Source: Thinopyrum elongatum
Taxonomy: Eukaryota; Streptophyta; Magnoliopsida; Poales; Poaceae
Direction of reading: 5' to 3'
Assembly (NCBI GenBank): GCA_011799875.1
Contig: CM022303.1
Location: 730,990,970-731,054,969, forward strand
Length of the DNA: 64,000 nt
Below, in pieces: positions 45,174-56,744 of the stretch (the stretch's first letter is position 1; each line of letters starts with the position of its first letter). A program made the translations under genes and the position numbers. Under the pieces are notes generated by a model. The model did no database searches, was not told where the DNA came from, and worked only from the letters and a program-made list of their open reading frames with translations.

Positions 45174-47770
45174 TATGAACTATGCACTTCGAATGTAGTA
45201 TCATACACTAATATCATATGCATGATATTTATATATGATATTCCTTATTACAAGCATCATGGCTGCGTGCGAGGCATATACATGGGTGGAGCCGGCAGGC
45301 AGGAACGTGTTTACCCAACAATAATAGATTATCTGGAGTATGCGGATCAACCCACCATCGTCGTAGGATTAAAGTTGTTTCAGATTATCAAGTTGATGTC
45401 AAAATACATCTATCAAACATGAAATAGAGGATGACATCTTATTAGGAAGAGGCTGCATGTGGGGCTTGGTAGAAAATACACGAGAGAGACTCACTCGCTG
45501 CCATTCATGCATCTTTTGTAAATACTTCCTTCAGGTTACAAAACAGCATTACCGACCCAAGTAGATAGTGATCACAAATAGGCTTGGCCTGCATGCCGTG
45601 TGAGTGTAACTATTGTTGATTGCAAACCCGCCGTTTGCAACGTAGCATGTACACTAGCAACTCCGGTCACAAACGACACATCCTCTGTTGTCTCTGTCTG
45701 TCATCGTCGCCATGCTCCTCTATTTTGAATGCTCCGTTTGATTTTTTTATTTTTTTTATAGAAGATATGCTCCATTGTTGGATACCTACTCCCTTGATCG
45801 AAGCTTGGCGTCAATGGTCACGTGATGTGCCCCTTGGTTTGGCAGGTGCGCATTATCGCTCACTGTTATATTTTGTTTCCATGCATACCTTTTGGTTTGG
45901 TTTGATTTGATCGAGTCTATCTATCTTGATTGATGCTCCTGCTCTCAACTTCCCCACGTTTGCAGTATCTAATTCTCCAAGTGTTTGCATTGCATGTATT
46001 ACCCCAAAATTTGAAATGAGGATTTTCAAAAAACTAATGGAATATAAAGTAATTTTGAACTGTGCGCAATGCAACAGCACCAAAAGGTCTCTATCAAGTC
46101 GAAGCCTCACCACCTCCACGCTGCCACACAATTTGTTTGTCCCTTTCTTCATCCCATTTCACATGATGGCCATACCTTCCCCCGCACTACTTTTCCTGCA
46201 CCATGCCCCTTGTGTGGCCAATTATTTTTGCTGAAAAAGGAAGTTGTTCTTATGGTGGCAATGTATACATGGTGATTGGTGACAAAAAAAAACAAACCTA
46301 ACCAGCTGGATCATGTGTGTCAAAACACTAAGATCTACGAGACAAACTTCTTTCAATGTATCTGTGTGCACTGGTCATGTTGCCATTCAAATCACAATGT
46401 AAGGTTAAGTGTCAATTGAAACATTATTGATCGTAGATCAATACCATACTATGGCACACTATTATTGCGCAACATGACACATGGCCCATTTTGGTGGTCT
46501 CCTCGATGTCATGTATGACGTGGGAATGGATAACTTTATTTTCTTCAAAGCAAGAGCTTTGCCTTCTCATTAAGAAAATAGCCAGGATAAAAAATTGCTT
46601 TGCATGGTAGCCGTGAGAAAGCAAAATGTTTGGCACTAATATAATGGTTTGGTATTTGTGCACATTGATATTGTTTCTATAAACTGATCAAAGTTAGAGA
46701 AGTTTAGGACTTTTTGAAAAAAAAATACCTCTTATATTTAGGAGAGGAGGGAAGTACATCTTAAGAGTAACTTCCTAATATAAAGGTCTCTGTATTTGTG
46801 AAGGAGAGCAACTAACCGATGGTATTGATTATACTAGTGAAGATATGAATGAACCGACCATACTCATGTGTTAATTAGTAAAACCAAGACACTAAAGGAT
46901 TCATTTCATCGTAGTCGATCCTACATGATATGTGTTCGGCGCGGTGTCTCTAAGAAAAAGAAAAAAAATTGTAATTAGCACCACTCCTGAACTGAATTTC
47001 TGCAAACCAAACCCCAAATCAAAAAAAAAACTAAAAGCTTTTATTTTCTTCACCTGTCCAAAAAAGGAGAACAGGATTTCATTCATCACATAAACTCATC
47101 TAACGGTTATTATCGGTCTATGGGATTTCTTTCTGTATTCTCAGTCGACTGAGAACTAGCGAACCACAAGAATGATTGCCCACTTAACTTCCAAAACACA
47201 GCACATATAGTTGCATGATGTTTCTTTTCTAGTAATGGGATATCTTTTCTAGTAACAGCATAAATCTTGTTGTATTGTCTTTGTAGCTGAACCAACCCCA
47301 TCACGTCTTCATGGCGCTTAATTAACTAATTTATACCAATCAAATGTTTGAGATCGAATCAACTATTGGTCCTGTGGCAGTGATGAAGAAGATAGGGGCG
47401 AAACTTCTGTTAGCAACTAATCTTTGTCATGGTATTAGTAGTTAAGTGTTAAGTTTTCTGTTTGTGTTACTGGCCGAGTGATTTACTAGTAGTTGAGGTT
47501 ATGTGCATGTGTGGTGTCGGTTGAGATGTGGCAGTAGATTGCACATAGGGATTCCGTTGTGCAAAGAGTGATTAGTTAGTTGCATGCATTGCATGTTAGT
47601 GGCCTACAGATTTAGCCAGGTCGTTGGGTTAGTTTCTCCTGGAGTGAATCCAGGAGAGTGGCGTGCAGAAATTGTCGTGGTGTTAGCATGATCGTTTAGT
47701 GGCCGTGCAGGAGTTGGTTATGGGCTATGGCATGATTTGTGGGATGGTGGCTGGGTGCCAAACTATGTAC

Positions 47771-47779
47771 TATAAATAG
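47771..47779 (+). promoter_or_regulatory. Possible TATA box
   Basis: TATAAATAG about 180 bases before a GC-rich stretch (47956-48480). In copy 2 the element is changed (TTTAAATAG near 59262). It could be a promoter of a host gene or of an LTR; no reliable frame follows. Confidence 0.3.
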
Positions 47780-50700
47780 TCACTTTGAGGGAATGAAAAA
47801 GGCCGTGACGGGCGGAGGAAAGATGTAGCCACCGTGTTACCATCAAGGACGTGACTTTGGCAAAGTTATTGTTCATCTTCCTTAGTGCAAGTGGTGTGTG
47901 CGTGTGAGTTCCCCACCATGTGTGTATGTGTTCATGAGAGAAGCAGGAGAGTTGTGTGAGGCAACGTGAGCAAGAAGAAGAGGGCGCTGGCGCGAGGCTG
48001 GCAACCATAACTTCTTCGCAAGAGACATGCATGGGGGCATGTGCATGGGCACGCGGGTTTGGGCATTGGCCCGGTGTGGCCGCTGCACCGCCGTGGTGGT
48101 TCCACAGCAGCTTGGCAGGACGGCTGCGGCGGCGGCTGGCACGTTCCTCGTGTCGGCTCGTCTGTAGGGGCGGCTTGTGTCGGCCTTCAATCCCTCTCAT
48201 CGCGGTCCGGGCGCTACTTTCGTCCTAGGGTTTGGCCTTCCCAGCTGCGGACATCGCTCCGTCTCACGCCCGGCAGCAGGATGAGCTCGTCTCGCGCCCG
48301 GTGCTGCAGGACAGGTCGTGGAGCCTGTTTTGGCGGCCTCTGGGTCCCGGCGCTGGCTGCCTAGGGATGCGAAAGGTGGGGCCTTTCCGATCGTCTCTTT
48401 GGTTGAGATAGCGGCGGGGTCTCGGATGAGGATGGTGTCAACGTCTTGGATGCCGGGGCGGCGGCCCTAGTGTTGTAGCGCGTGCTGCATGGGCGAGCCC
48501 ATGACCCTAATAGTAAGCATATATGGGAACTGCATGCATGGAAGATACACAGTTTTCTTTCAGCTGTGATATCGAGATTGAAATGAACGCCATTGATCAC
48601 TGAGTCATTGCACATTGTATACGCCAAGTAGTATCTTACACTCACATTGACATTGTACTTCATTTGGGGGCACGGCCTTGTGCACCTCCAGCATTTGTTC
48701 CTGCACCGTCAGTTAATTGATCACCTTGGCTGGGCGCTTGTCTCGACAAATTGTGACCTTGGTCACCGCTTGAGGATGACGTCCTTTGATACTTGAGAGC
48801 CTGGGAGCATGCAAACACTGCTGAATACGCATCAGTGAATCTCGTACTATATGTACTGTAGCATAGTAGGAGAGCTACATATTTTCCTATGGCTGCCAAC
48901 TTGTTGCACAAGGCAGATGGATGAACACAATATGGTGTGCGGTGCGAGCCAAGCTATGCTGGTAAAATCAGGCAGAGGCATTATTCATATATATCGCTGG
49001 CTCGTCATGGTCTTCTCAGGTTCATTCGAGACGTAAAGCTGAAGACGCGATGCATAGTTTTTCACTTTGCTTGAACCTAAAGCGCCTAGGCTTTCCCACA
49101 ATGCGGTCGATGCCCAACACATTAAAATATTGTTGGCTGGGCAGCGATGCCTTAAGAAATTTGTTTGGCACCGGTTCACAGTGTGTGGTACTCTATGGCC
49201 TGAATGAGTAGGCCCCCCACGTGAATGAAAACTCAGCAAGCCATCAACTCAACTGCGTACCTTCTCAGTCTACTTTACTTTCTTGTGTGGGCCATCGAGC
49301 TAACTGTTTGCAGCTTTGTAAGTTTTGGCATCGGAGCATTTACGTGCTCCGTGCTCAGAAATTTTCTTATGGCACCGGCTGGGCAATGTGGGGCATTGGT
49401 GCCAAATGAAGCAAAAAGTGATTTTGGCACCTCTGTTTTTGGCCTACATAGTGGAGGGTGGGTGTGGCTGGCTGGCAACCTAGTAGTAGTAGTGGAGGTT
49501 CGCCATCACATGAATTAATTCAGAGCTGTTTTATGTCAACTTTGTCCACTCTTTCTGAATTTTTATGCCGAATGTCGACATGAGTAATGTATCTGCAGCA
49601 GGCGACACCAAATAATCAGTGAGCTAACCGCTGCCTTGCCATCCAAAAGGGAGTTTTAAACGTGTGCAGGCTTTGATTAAGTGCATAATGAACGATATTG
49701 CCATAGAATACACTGAGGTTGAATGAATCAAACGACTCAATGTCCTGCATCCGTGTTTGATACATATGCCAGGAGCAATTTCGGCGACATCAACTGTTTG
49801 CCAAGGAATGAATCCCTCTCTATTTGCAAGCTATCTGGTATATGTTTTCACATCGCAAGCAACTACTGTTGTATCAAGAATGAAAGGAAGATCAGTCCAG
49901 AGTGTCCCTTCCTCTGCTCTGCAAAACAGAGGAATAACAGAGACAAATACAAACTAACCTCCCCCTTGCTGTCTGTTTGTTTTTGTTACACCCTCGGTGA
50001 ATAACTGCATTTGAGTTGTGGATCATTGATTTGTATACAAGAGATGACCTGTTCAATCAGAATGACTAATGATTGTATGTGTGCAATGAAGGACTAATAG
50101 AAAATTTTCAATCAGAATGAAGACATGACCTATTCATGCATCTACTGAGAAAACTGCATCTGCCAAACATCTGTCAGACACAATTTCGTCACACAGAATT
50201 GCTCATCAAGGTAGGGATCCCTCTCTGACAGCAGCCAAGTCTTTCCACATCAGGCGCGACTAAACTCGTCTACTACTGCTAGTGTAGGATCAGACCCGTT
50301 TCTTTTCTTCCTCTGTTTTTCTTTCTTCCTCTGTTTGTGTTTAGAAAGAAACAGCGGATTAAGAAGAGAAATACTCGTACTGCGGTGCACTCCTCTTCCA
50401 CCTTCCTCTGTTTCATCCCCTCTGTTTTTTTTTTTCTTCCTCTGTTTCTGTTTTGAAGAAACGAGGATTAATATTGAGAAATACAAACTCCCCCAGTGCT
50501 GTTCCCCTTCCTGATGATAATTCTCCACCTGCACCAGCACCCAGGATTTGGTGGGACTCGTCCACCTCTTCTCCTCTTCCATGCCCCTCCACCTTCTTTC
50601 ACAGTGCCCATCTCCAACAGGAAGCGGCAAGACTTGAAGCAAGCCGCATGAGCAACACTTCTATTGGCCGTGAAGCAACACTGACCATTTGCAAACCCTG

Positions 50701-50806
50701 CCTTCCATCTTACATGTGCTGGCAAGGGACGGGCCAGCAAAAAACGTATTAAAGCACTTGCCACCGTTCTGAGGGACCACACAAAATGACAAAACGCTGT
50801 ATAACA

Positions 50807-50942
50807 CTATTCATAGCACAGCACACAACCATATATATGAAGGTACAAGGGATTGGCCTGGTTGGAGTTTTTCTCATCGCGCGGCTTTGGATCAAGAGTC
50901 ACCAGTGGTGGGCTGAAGAATGAGATGCGTTTGGTTTCTCCT
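50807..50942 (-). CDS. Candidate terminal exon of an unknown minus-strand gene
   Basis: On the minus strand a good acceptor (CCTTGGTTGCAG, ending at 50943) opens an exon. It reads to a stop at 50807 with SPPLVTLDPKPRDEKNSNQ. In copy 2 (about 62372-62518) the acceptor and most of the sequence are kept, but one-base gaps shift the frame. No homolog is recognised. The exon is offered only because splice site and open frame agree; with the noisy sequence it may be wrong. Confidence 0.25.
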
Positions 50943-51337
50943 CTGCAACCAAGGAAAAATATGATGAGAAATAAGTCAGTAAGGATATCACAAACAGCGT
51001 GGACAAAAAAAGGTTTCCAAAAGTGTTTACGGGATTGGGGAAAGAACAATGACAAATTTAACAAGGGTAATTTCCTGTGTATTTTTTATCAAGATGCGGT
51101 GGTCAACATATAATTCTAGTTTTTGGTTATTAATATGTTTCTGACAGTTGCACACAGCCTATACCTCCACTATAATTTGAACAATTCACTACTTCACACA
51201 AACAGGAGTTATATACCTTCAGACCTGCCTGCTTTGTGTTGTGTAGTTTTGAAGGTTGTTACTCTGAACCTTTGGAACCATGCCTCAATACATATCCTTA
51301 TGCGTCACCTTCCATACAGATGCAAAGGGAAACATAC

Positions 51338-51436
51338 CTTTCAGTGATAGCCTGAGATCTGGACAGAATGAAGTTGCCATCCACTGGGCAGTACAATTCT
51401 CATGTGGTGAAAGATGATCGTAACTGACATGAGCTT
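51338..51436 (-). CDS. Candidate internal exon of the same unknown minus-strand gene
   Basis: It has acceptor ..ACTGTCAG and donor AAAG|GTATGTTT on the minus strand, and 99 bases open in one frame (AHVSYDHLSPHENCTAQWMA..). It lies upstream of 50807-50942 in the minus direction. Copy 2 has the same exon near 62910-63010 with gaps. The function is unknown. The rest of the gene, if it exists, would extend toward 53.6 kb. Confidence 0.25.
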
Positions 51437-52429
51437 CTGACAGTATATGTCTATTTAAATAGAAACGATTAGAAATAGTGAAAACTTGCAAAAATAGGTA
51501 GTTGTAGAGTGACTATTCTGAATCTCTGGTCAGTTTCAGCACCTTAGTAAGTAATGGCACAATAACTTCAAATCACTTGATGCACATCATGCCCTAGAAT
51601 GCTGGCAACTTTTTCCATGATTACAGCTCATAAGATCTGCAAATCATAAAATGACTAATTACTAATTATATGCCCAAATTAAAAAATCATTATAAATGTA
51701 ACTGTTGAAAATCCAGGTCAATTCAACAACTTCCTGTGCAGCTTTGTGATATTTTGGTGACAACTTGCACAATTTGGAGTACAACTAACATGAAACCTGC
51801 AGTCACTGATTGGGGTTCTCATAAGAATATTCCATGATTGTTTCCGAGAGAGAATGAGACTACACCGGCTGTAAAAATAATCACTGAATTGTAACAAGAA
51901 CGACCTCATGTTTTTCAAAGATGAACTATGAATACAAAACATATTAGAATTGTGATTCATACAACTTTCACTGATTTCTAACCATCATCGCAAAGACATG
52001 TTGGGGTAAAGTACTGAAACAGAATGCATTCAGTTTAATAGTGAACATGCTCTAGCACATGACTGAATACCAGGCCACTTGCCACATCACACATTTTCCA
52101 GTGGAGAACCTACACAGCTCAGAAAGCCTCTTCATAATAAGCGCTGACAATGCAAATTGAAGGGCAAGAGGTTCATATCGGTAGCAATTCATAGTGAATT
52201 TGACAACTGCATACCTCCATACAAGTAGCAAAACAATGAAAATCATTTTTTGCCATAATTAGCAATGATGATCTTTTCATCCTCAACCCTCAACTTTCCA
52301 CGTAAACCACCATGTCTTTGTGAGTGCCAATCAATGTAAAGATGAATTATCTGAAACCCTACCTGAGAAAACATGAAGAACACCTGCACTGTCTACACAC
52401 ACCCAAGAGAAATGGTGAATGCAATAACA

Positions 52430-53240
52430 CCTGGTATCATAGCATGTAGCAGTGGGTGGAAAATGGCAAACCTTAATATCATCAGTGAAGCACCGAAATC
52501 TGGTTTATTCCGCAATTAATTCTGTGGGATATTTTGCTCCTCACAACGAAAGTGGCCATGTACACCCCTGATTTTTAATGAGTGATTCAGATCGAAATTT
52601 GAATACAAGTATGTAAAGTCTAACGAGAACGAAACATAAGACACCTGCCACAAGCCAATAAAATAGAACACCTGGTATGATAAGCAAATGTACAGTAGGT
52701 GAGAAAATGGCAAACCTTAATATCATCATTGAAGCACCGAAGTCTCGTAATTCCGCAAGTATTCTGTGTGATATTTGTGGTCACACAACCCCGAAAATAG
52801 CCATGTACACCCATGTTTTTGATGAGTGATGCAGACCGAAATTTGAATACAAAGTATGTAAAAGTCTACAGAACGAACATACGAACACCTGCACAACAGC
52901 CCAAGAAAATAGAACACTGGTAGATAGCAAATGTAGCAGTAGGTGAGAAAATTGCAACCCTTAATATCATCAGTGAAGCACCGAAGTCTCGTTTATTCCG
53001 AATTATTCTGTTGTATTATTTTGGTCCTCACAAACCCGAAAATAGCCATGTACACCCACTGATGTTTTATGAGTGATGCAGACCGAAATTTGAATACAAA
53101 ATATGTCAAAGAAAAGCATATTAGAACGAACATATGAACAACCTGCACAACCAAGCAAAAATAAGACCTGGTATGATAGCCAAATGTAGCAGTAGGTGAG
53201 AAATTTGCAAACCTTAATATTAGTAGACAACAAATCTGGA
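52430..53240 (-). repeat. About 245-bp tandem repeats, three full units
   Basis: AACC(T)TTAATATCATCA recurs at 52469, 52713, 52956 and 53209. Each unit contains GTGAAGCACCGAAGTCTCG, CCATGTACACCC, GACCGAAATTTGAATAC, ACACCTGC and GGTGAGAAAA. A diverged unit precedes it (52250-52465) and another follows (53230-53400). Viewed on the minus strand, the units could be repeated exon-intron modules, but no stable frame is shared. The window ends before the matching part of copy 2. Confidence 0.75.
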
Positions 53241-53400
53241 TTTATTCCACAATCATGGCATGGCTTATTTTAATCTTGACACTCGAATTAGTCCATATAA
53301 CCACCAAGTCTTGATGAGTGACGTACACGGAATTAAGTACATAGTGATGTATAATCTATGAAAAAAAACATAAGAATACCTACAGAGAGAATAGATTAAA

Positions 53401-54146
53401 ATTTAACAATTTCTTCTAGGATATTTCTTCTAGAAAGAAAAATAAGAACTACAAAAGGCATTTTTTGAACTGAACTTCCAAAAGGCATCGAATGATAATC
53501 GCAAGGAGGTGTTCTTCAACTTGTGAGAAGACAAGGGGCATGGAGAAACAAATCATAAGTAATGGTTCTAGTAGTACTATTTTCCCAACGTTAAAATTGT
53601 ATTTTGATATAGCAGGAGCATAAGTGATGTAGTTATACAATTGATATAGCAAGATTCCTGGTTTTCGCTGTACTTACCAGATATGAACGGAAGGAAGGAC
53701 TTGAACACAAGACCCCCATGTCATGCATGTGAAAAGTGTACATGTTGCAAAGGGATTACAAGGCTAGAAGAATGTACAAGTGAACTCCAGGCAAGGCCTT
53801 CATAGTAGATGGAAACAAGCACTGGAGTATTATTATACGGGAAAAAAGAGCAAGGTCAATCTCTAAGGTTGATTTTTGGGATGTGATGGGGCATGTTGTT
53901 CGTTACCTTGATCAGTCTCTCGTGGTTGCAGTTTGATTTTTTGGGATAGTTTCCCGCTAACCCCCTGCACTATTGTATTAACTCCGCATTGTCGCGATTC
54001 CAACATCTAATTCTTGTCGAGTGATTTGGGAGGCGCATCCTTGGGCACGACCTGACAGCCGGGCATGACCTGACCCTATATTGCTTGAGGTTGGTATACT
54101 TGGCATGCCCAGCTGGGAGTGCTCTGAAGCTTGCTGAAAGACCCAA
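53401..54146. other. Unassigned stretch
   Basis: No repeat family or coding region is recognised. It links the 245-bp repeats to the NB-LRR relic. Minus-strand frames here may be 3' remnants of that relic. Confidence 0.35.
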
Positions 54147-56660
54147 TCAAGTCGTTGGAGGATCTGAGGAGATGAAGGGCGTTCCTCTGGTCCTTGGTGA
54201 AGCGTTCAATCTCATCGTTCTGAGAAGCCTAGGTGGGTGAGGGAATAAGACAAGAAGCTGCAGATCGGTGCAGGCGAGGAGTCCCATGTGGTCATCCATA
54301 GAGAGCTTGAATGAACCAAGCTGCTGGCACTTCTGCTGCCTTGTCCTAATATTCATCTCTGCGCTGCACCCGCTTGGATTGGGATCCCATCCAGCAAGAA
54401 TCTAGGCTGCTCAATGACTATTAAATCTCTGAGGGGGCTGCTCCCTGGCGGTAAGGAGAGGCCCCAGGCCCTTGCACCTTAGATCCTCTCCACATCTTCC
54501 CCAGTCTTTAATTTGGTGAGAGGATCAGGTTTGAAAGGGCCTCCAGGCGTCCCCATGCCTAGCACAACCCAAGATCAAGCTCTTGCAGAGAGGATGGGAA
54601 AGGGCAGCATGAAGGAGAGCCAGGCCGGTAATATCTTGGGGCTCGCAAAAATTTGTAACCTCTCGAGGGATCGCAGGGCAGAAAACAAGTTGTAGGGGGG
54701 TCCACCAGGGCCAGCTCTTGGGCAATTTCTGATGCGCAGCTCCGGAGTGAGTCGAGTAGAGATGGCCTGGAAGATAGCACCCATCTTCTTACTTTCTTTC
54801 TTTCTGTTGCTCCACCTCTGATGCTACTACGTTGTTCTTTCCAGATCCACCCCCACTGCATCGCTGTGTTATGTTCTCACAATTTATGATACTAGCAATG
54901 GAAAGCCTTGGAGTCGGTTAGAGCTTAGTGTCCATATTCCTTTCCTGGAAATCAAGACGCTCAACGAGGGTGTTGTCCATTCCGAGCATCACACCAACTC
55001 TCTAATGGCCGCAACCAGGAGCATCTGCTTACTTTCGCAAAAACTCAATTTCTTCAATGAAGTTACATCACAAGGTCTTCCACTCCAAAGTGGACACGTT
55101 TACGAGTACCATCGACTCAAGCCTGCCAAGTTATTGCAATGGTCCAAAACCCTGATCTAAGTTATGCATTTCCTGTCCTCCAGAACATTTGATCAAGATG
55201 CAGATTGTGAGTTTAGTCCCTTATATTGGCATACTGTAGATTTTTAGTCCCAGGAGATGCGAGCCACGAACAATAATCTTGGGCTACCTGTTCGATCACG
55301 AGCTCTTGGCAGTTTTTGGGTAAACCAATCTAATGTTCCAGTCTTGACCCTGTGGGCAACTGCTGTGGTTTGAAAGGGCAACTCCAAGAGTTTAGGGCAG
55401 TTTCTAATATGTAGTTTTCAAATAGAGTGAAACTTATGATGAGTCGTCTTGTGATGGTACCCATTTTTCAAAACTATCTCATGTCACAATTCAGCTTTTA
55501 GCTCCAAAGGCACTTGGCTCTATGACAAAATCCTTCAGTGGCAGCGATATATGCTCGCTCGATACTAGTGTAGCCAGATCCCATCTTCCTACAGGAGGAG
55601 ATATCGCCATAGAAAGCTCCAGAGAGATGGAGAGATTGTAGTAACTTGCAACAGCACAGCCTAGTAGCCGGCAGTCCATGTTGGATAAAGAAGGGCATTT
55701 GTGGCCTTTAAATAGGCAACTTTTGAAGATATCTATGTGGTTTGAAGGGCTCTCATTCTAAGGAATGGCCGCTTCTACACGCAGGCTTCGGTATTAGACG
55801 CCCTTACGCATGTCCCATACTAATGTTCAGGACTCTCCAAGTAGTTTTTGCTCTAATTTATTTTGTGCTCTGACTGCTTTACTTTGCTTGTTGTGCGTAT
55901 ATTCTCAAGGTTAGTAGTGCCGCAGCTCCTCATTTCAGTCAATAAGGGTGCTCTAGTTGACTTGGTTCAAAACCTTCACCTTTCTTTGTTGACCTCAAAC
56001 ATTCTCTTTAACAACATGCTGTAATCGTTTGATTTTATAACCACACATTTGATACGAGAATGTAAGCTCATGCACTTTCGGGTGATAGATAAAATGACGC
56101 AATGCTGCACGGTTTGTTCTATAGTCTTTGGGTCAAGTCCGAATGATACAGTGATCCTATATCCGTAGATCTTGAAATGATAAAATCTAAGAAATGGGAA
56201 GTGGTAAATGCATCTCCCTCCATACTTTGTCCCTAGATTACTAGTATCTAGGTGGACAATGTTGGCAATCTCATGTTAACATGGTGCTCCCCAGAATATG
56301 AGTGCGTATGTATCGTCAAAATGCGAGAATGCGGAGAGCATTTGCTTCTTAAAAAATCAGCACTCCAGAAATGTTTGCTAGCAAGCTTTCACTCCTATTT
56401 CTCTCAATACATCGAAAGTATGCACTGTTAACTTTCATCTTGTCTTCAGTTTTCTCAATTGACTCTTTAAGTTTTCCAGCGAGACTTGTTATCATCAACA
56501 TCTACGATATAGCCAAGTGGTAGAGCTTGGATAAATTTCCTATTGAACCCACATTGGAATGATTACCCATAAGACATTCATGAGATGCAACCTCAATGCT
56601 AAAATCATGTTAGCAGGTCATGCATTCTATGTGGGGAGTAGACCATACGATTTCCTCTTT
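54147..56660 (-). pseudogene. Decayed NB-LRR (NLR) resistance-gene C-terminal part
   Basis: Read on the minus strand, RMHDLL (about 56612-56629) resembles the MHD motif closing an NB-ARC domain. About 1 kb later come leucine-rich pieces in changing frames: LLQSLHLSGAFYGDISS (about 55650), LRSLERLQIF then LPAWLSFMLP (about 54620-54700), SSLQELDLGLC (about 54561-54593) and LGSFKLSMDDHMGLL with CTDLQLLVL (about 54250-54320). The order NB-ARC end then LRR is the natural one. Intact grass NLRs run about 900-1,100 residues; here the P-loop half is missing and many stops and frameshifts are present. An F-box/LRR origin is less likely given the MHD-like motif. It lies between the two copies of the large repeat. 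Confidence 0.5.
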
Positions 56661-56744
56661 CTTGCAAATCCATGTGGCTGACTAGATCGCGTAAATTGCT
56701 CACAACCATAGTATCTTCCATGTTTGGGTTTCTGGGACACACGC

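Larger units (their letters stand above)
45234..52406 (+). repeat. Large direct repeat, copy 1
   Basis: From TATGATATTCCTTATTACAA onward this follows 56745-64000 base for base, apart from many one- or two-base gaps and a few replaced stretches. Contents include the duplicated block (45476-46680) and a remnant Stowaway end (about 46727-46765). A TATA-bearing, GC-rich region (47771-48480) follows, then gene-like but frame-broken DNA (48500-52400). Frames in either copy are unreliable because gaps occur every few dozen bases. Confidence 0.85.

Noticed and set aside
47763..48364. Possible gene with TATA box and 107- to 145-codon frames
   Set aside because: Frames are not preserved between the two repeat copies because of single-base gaps; no domain visible.
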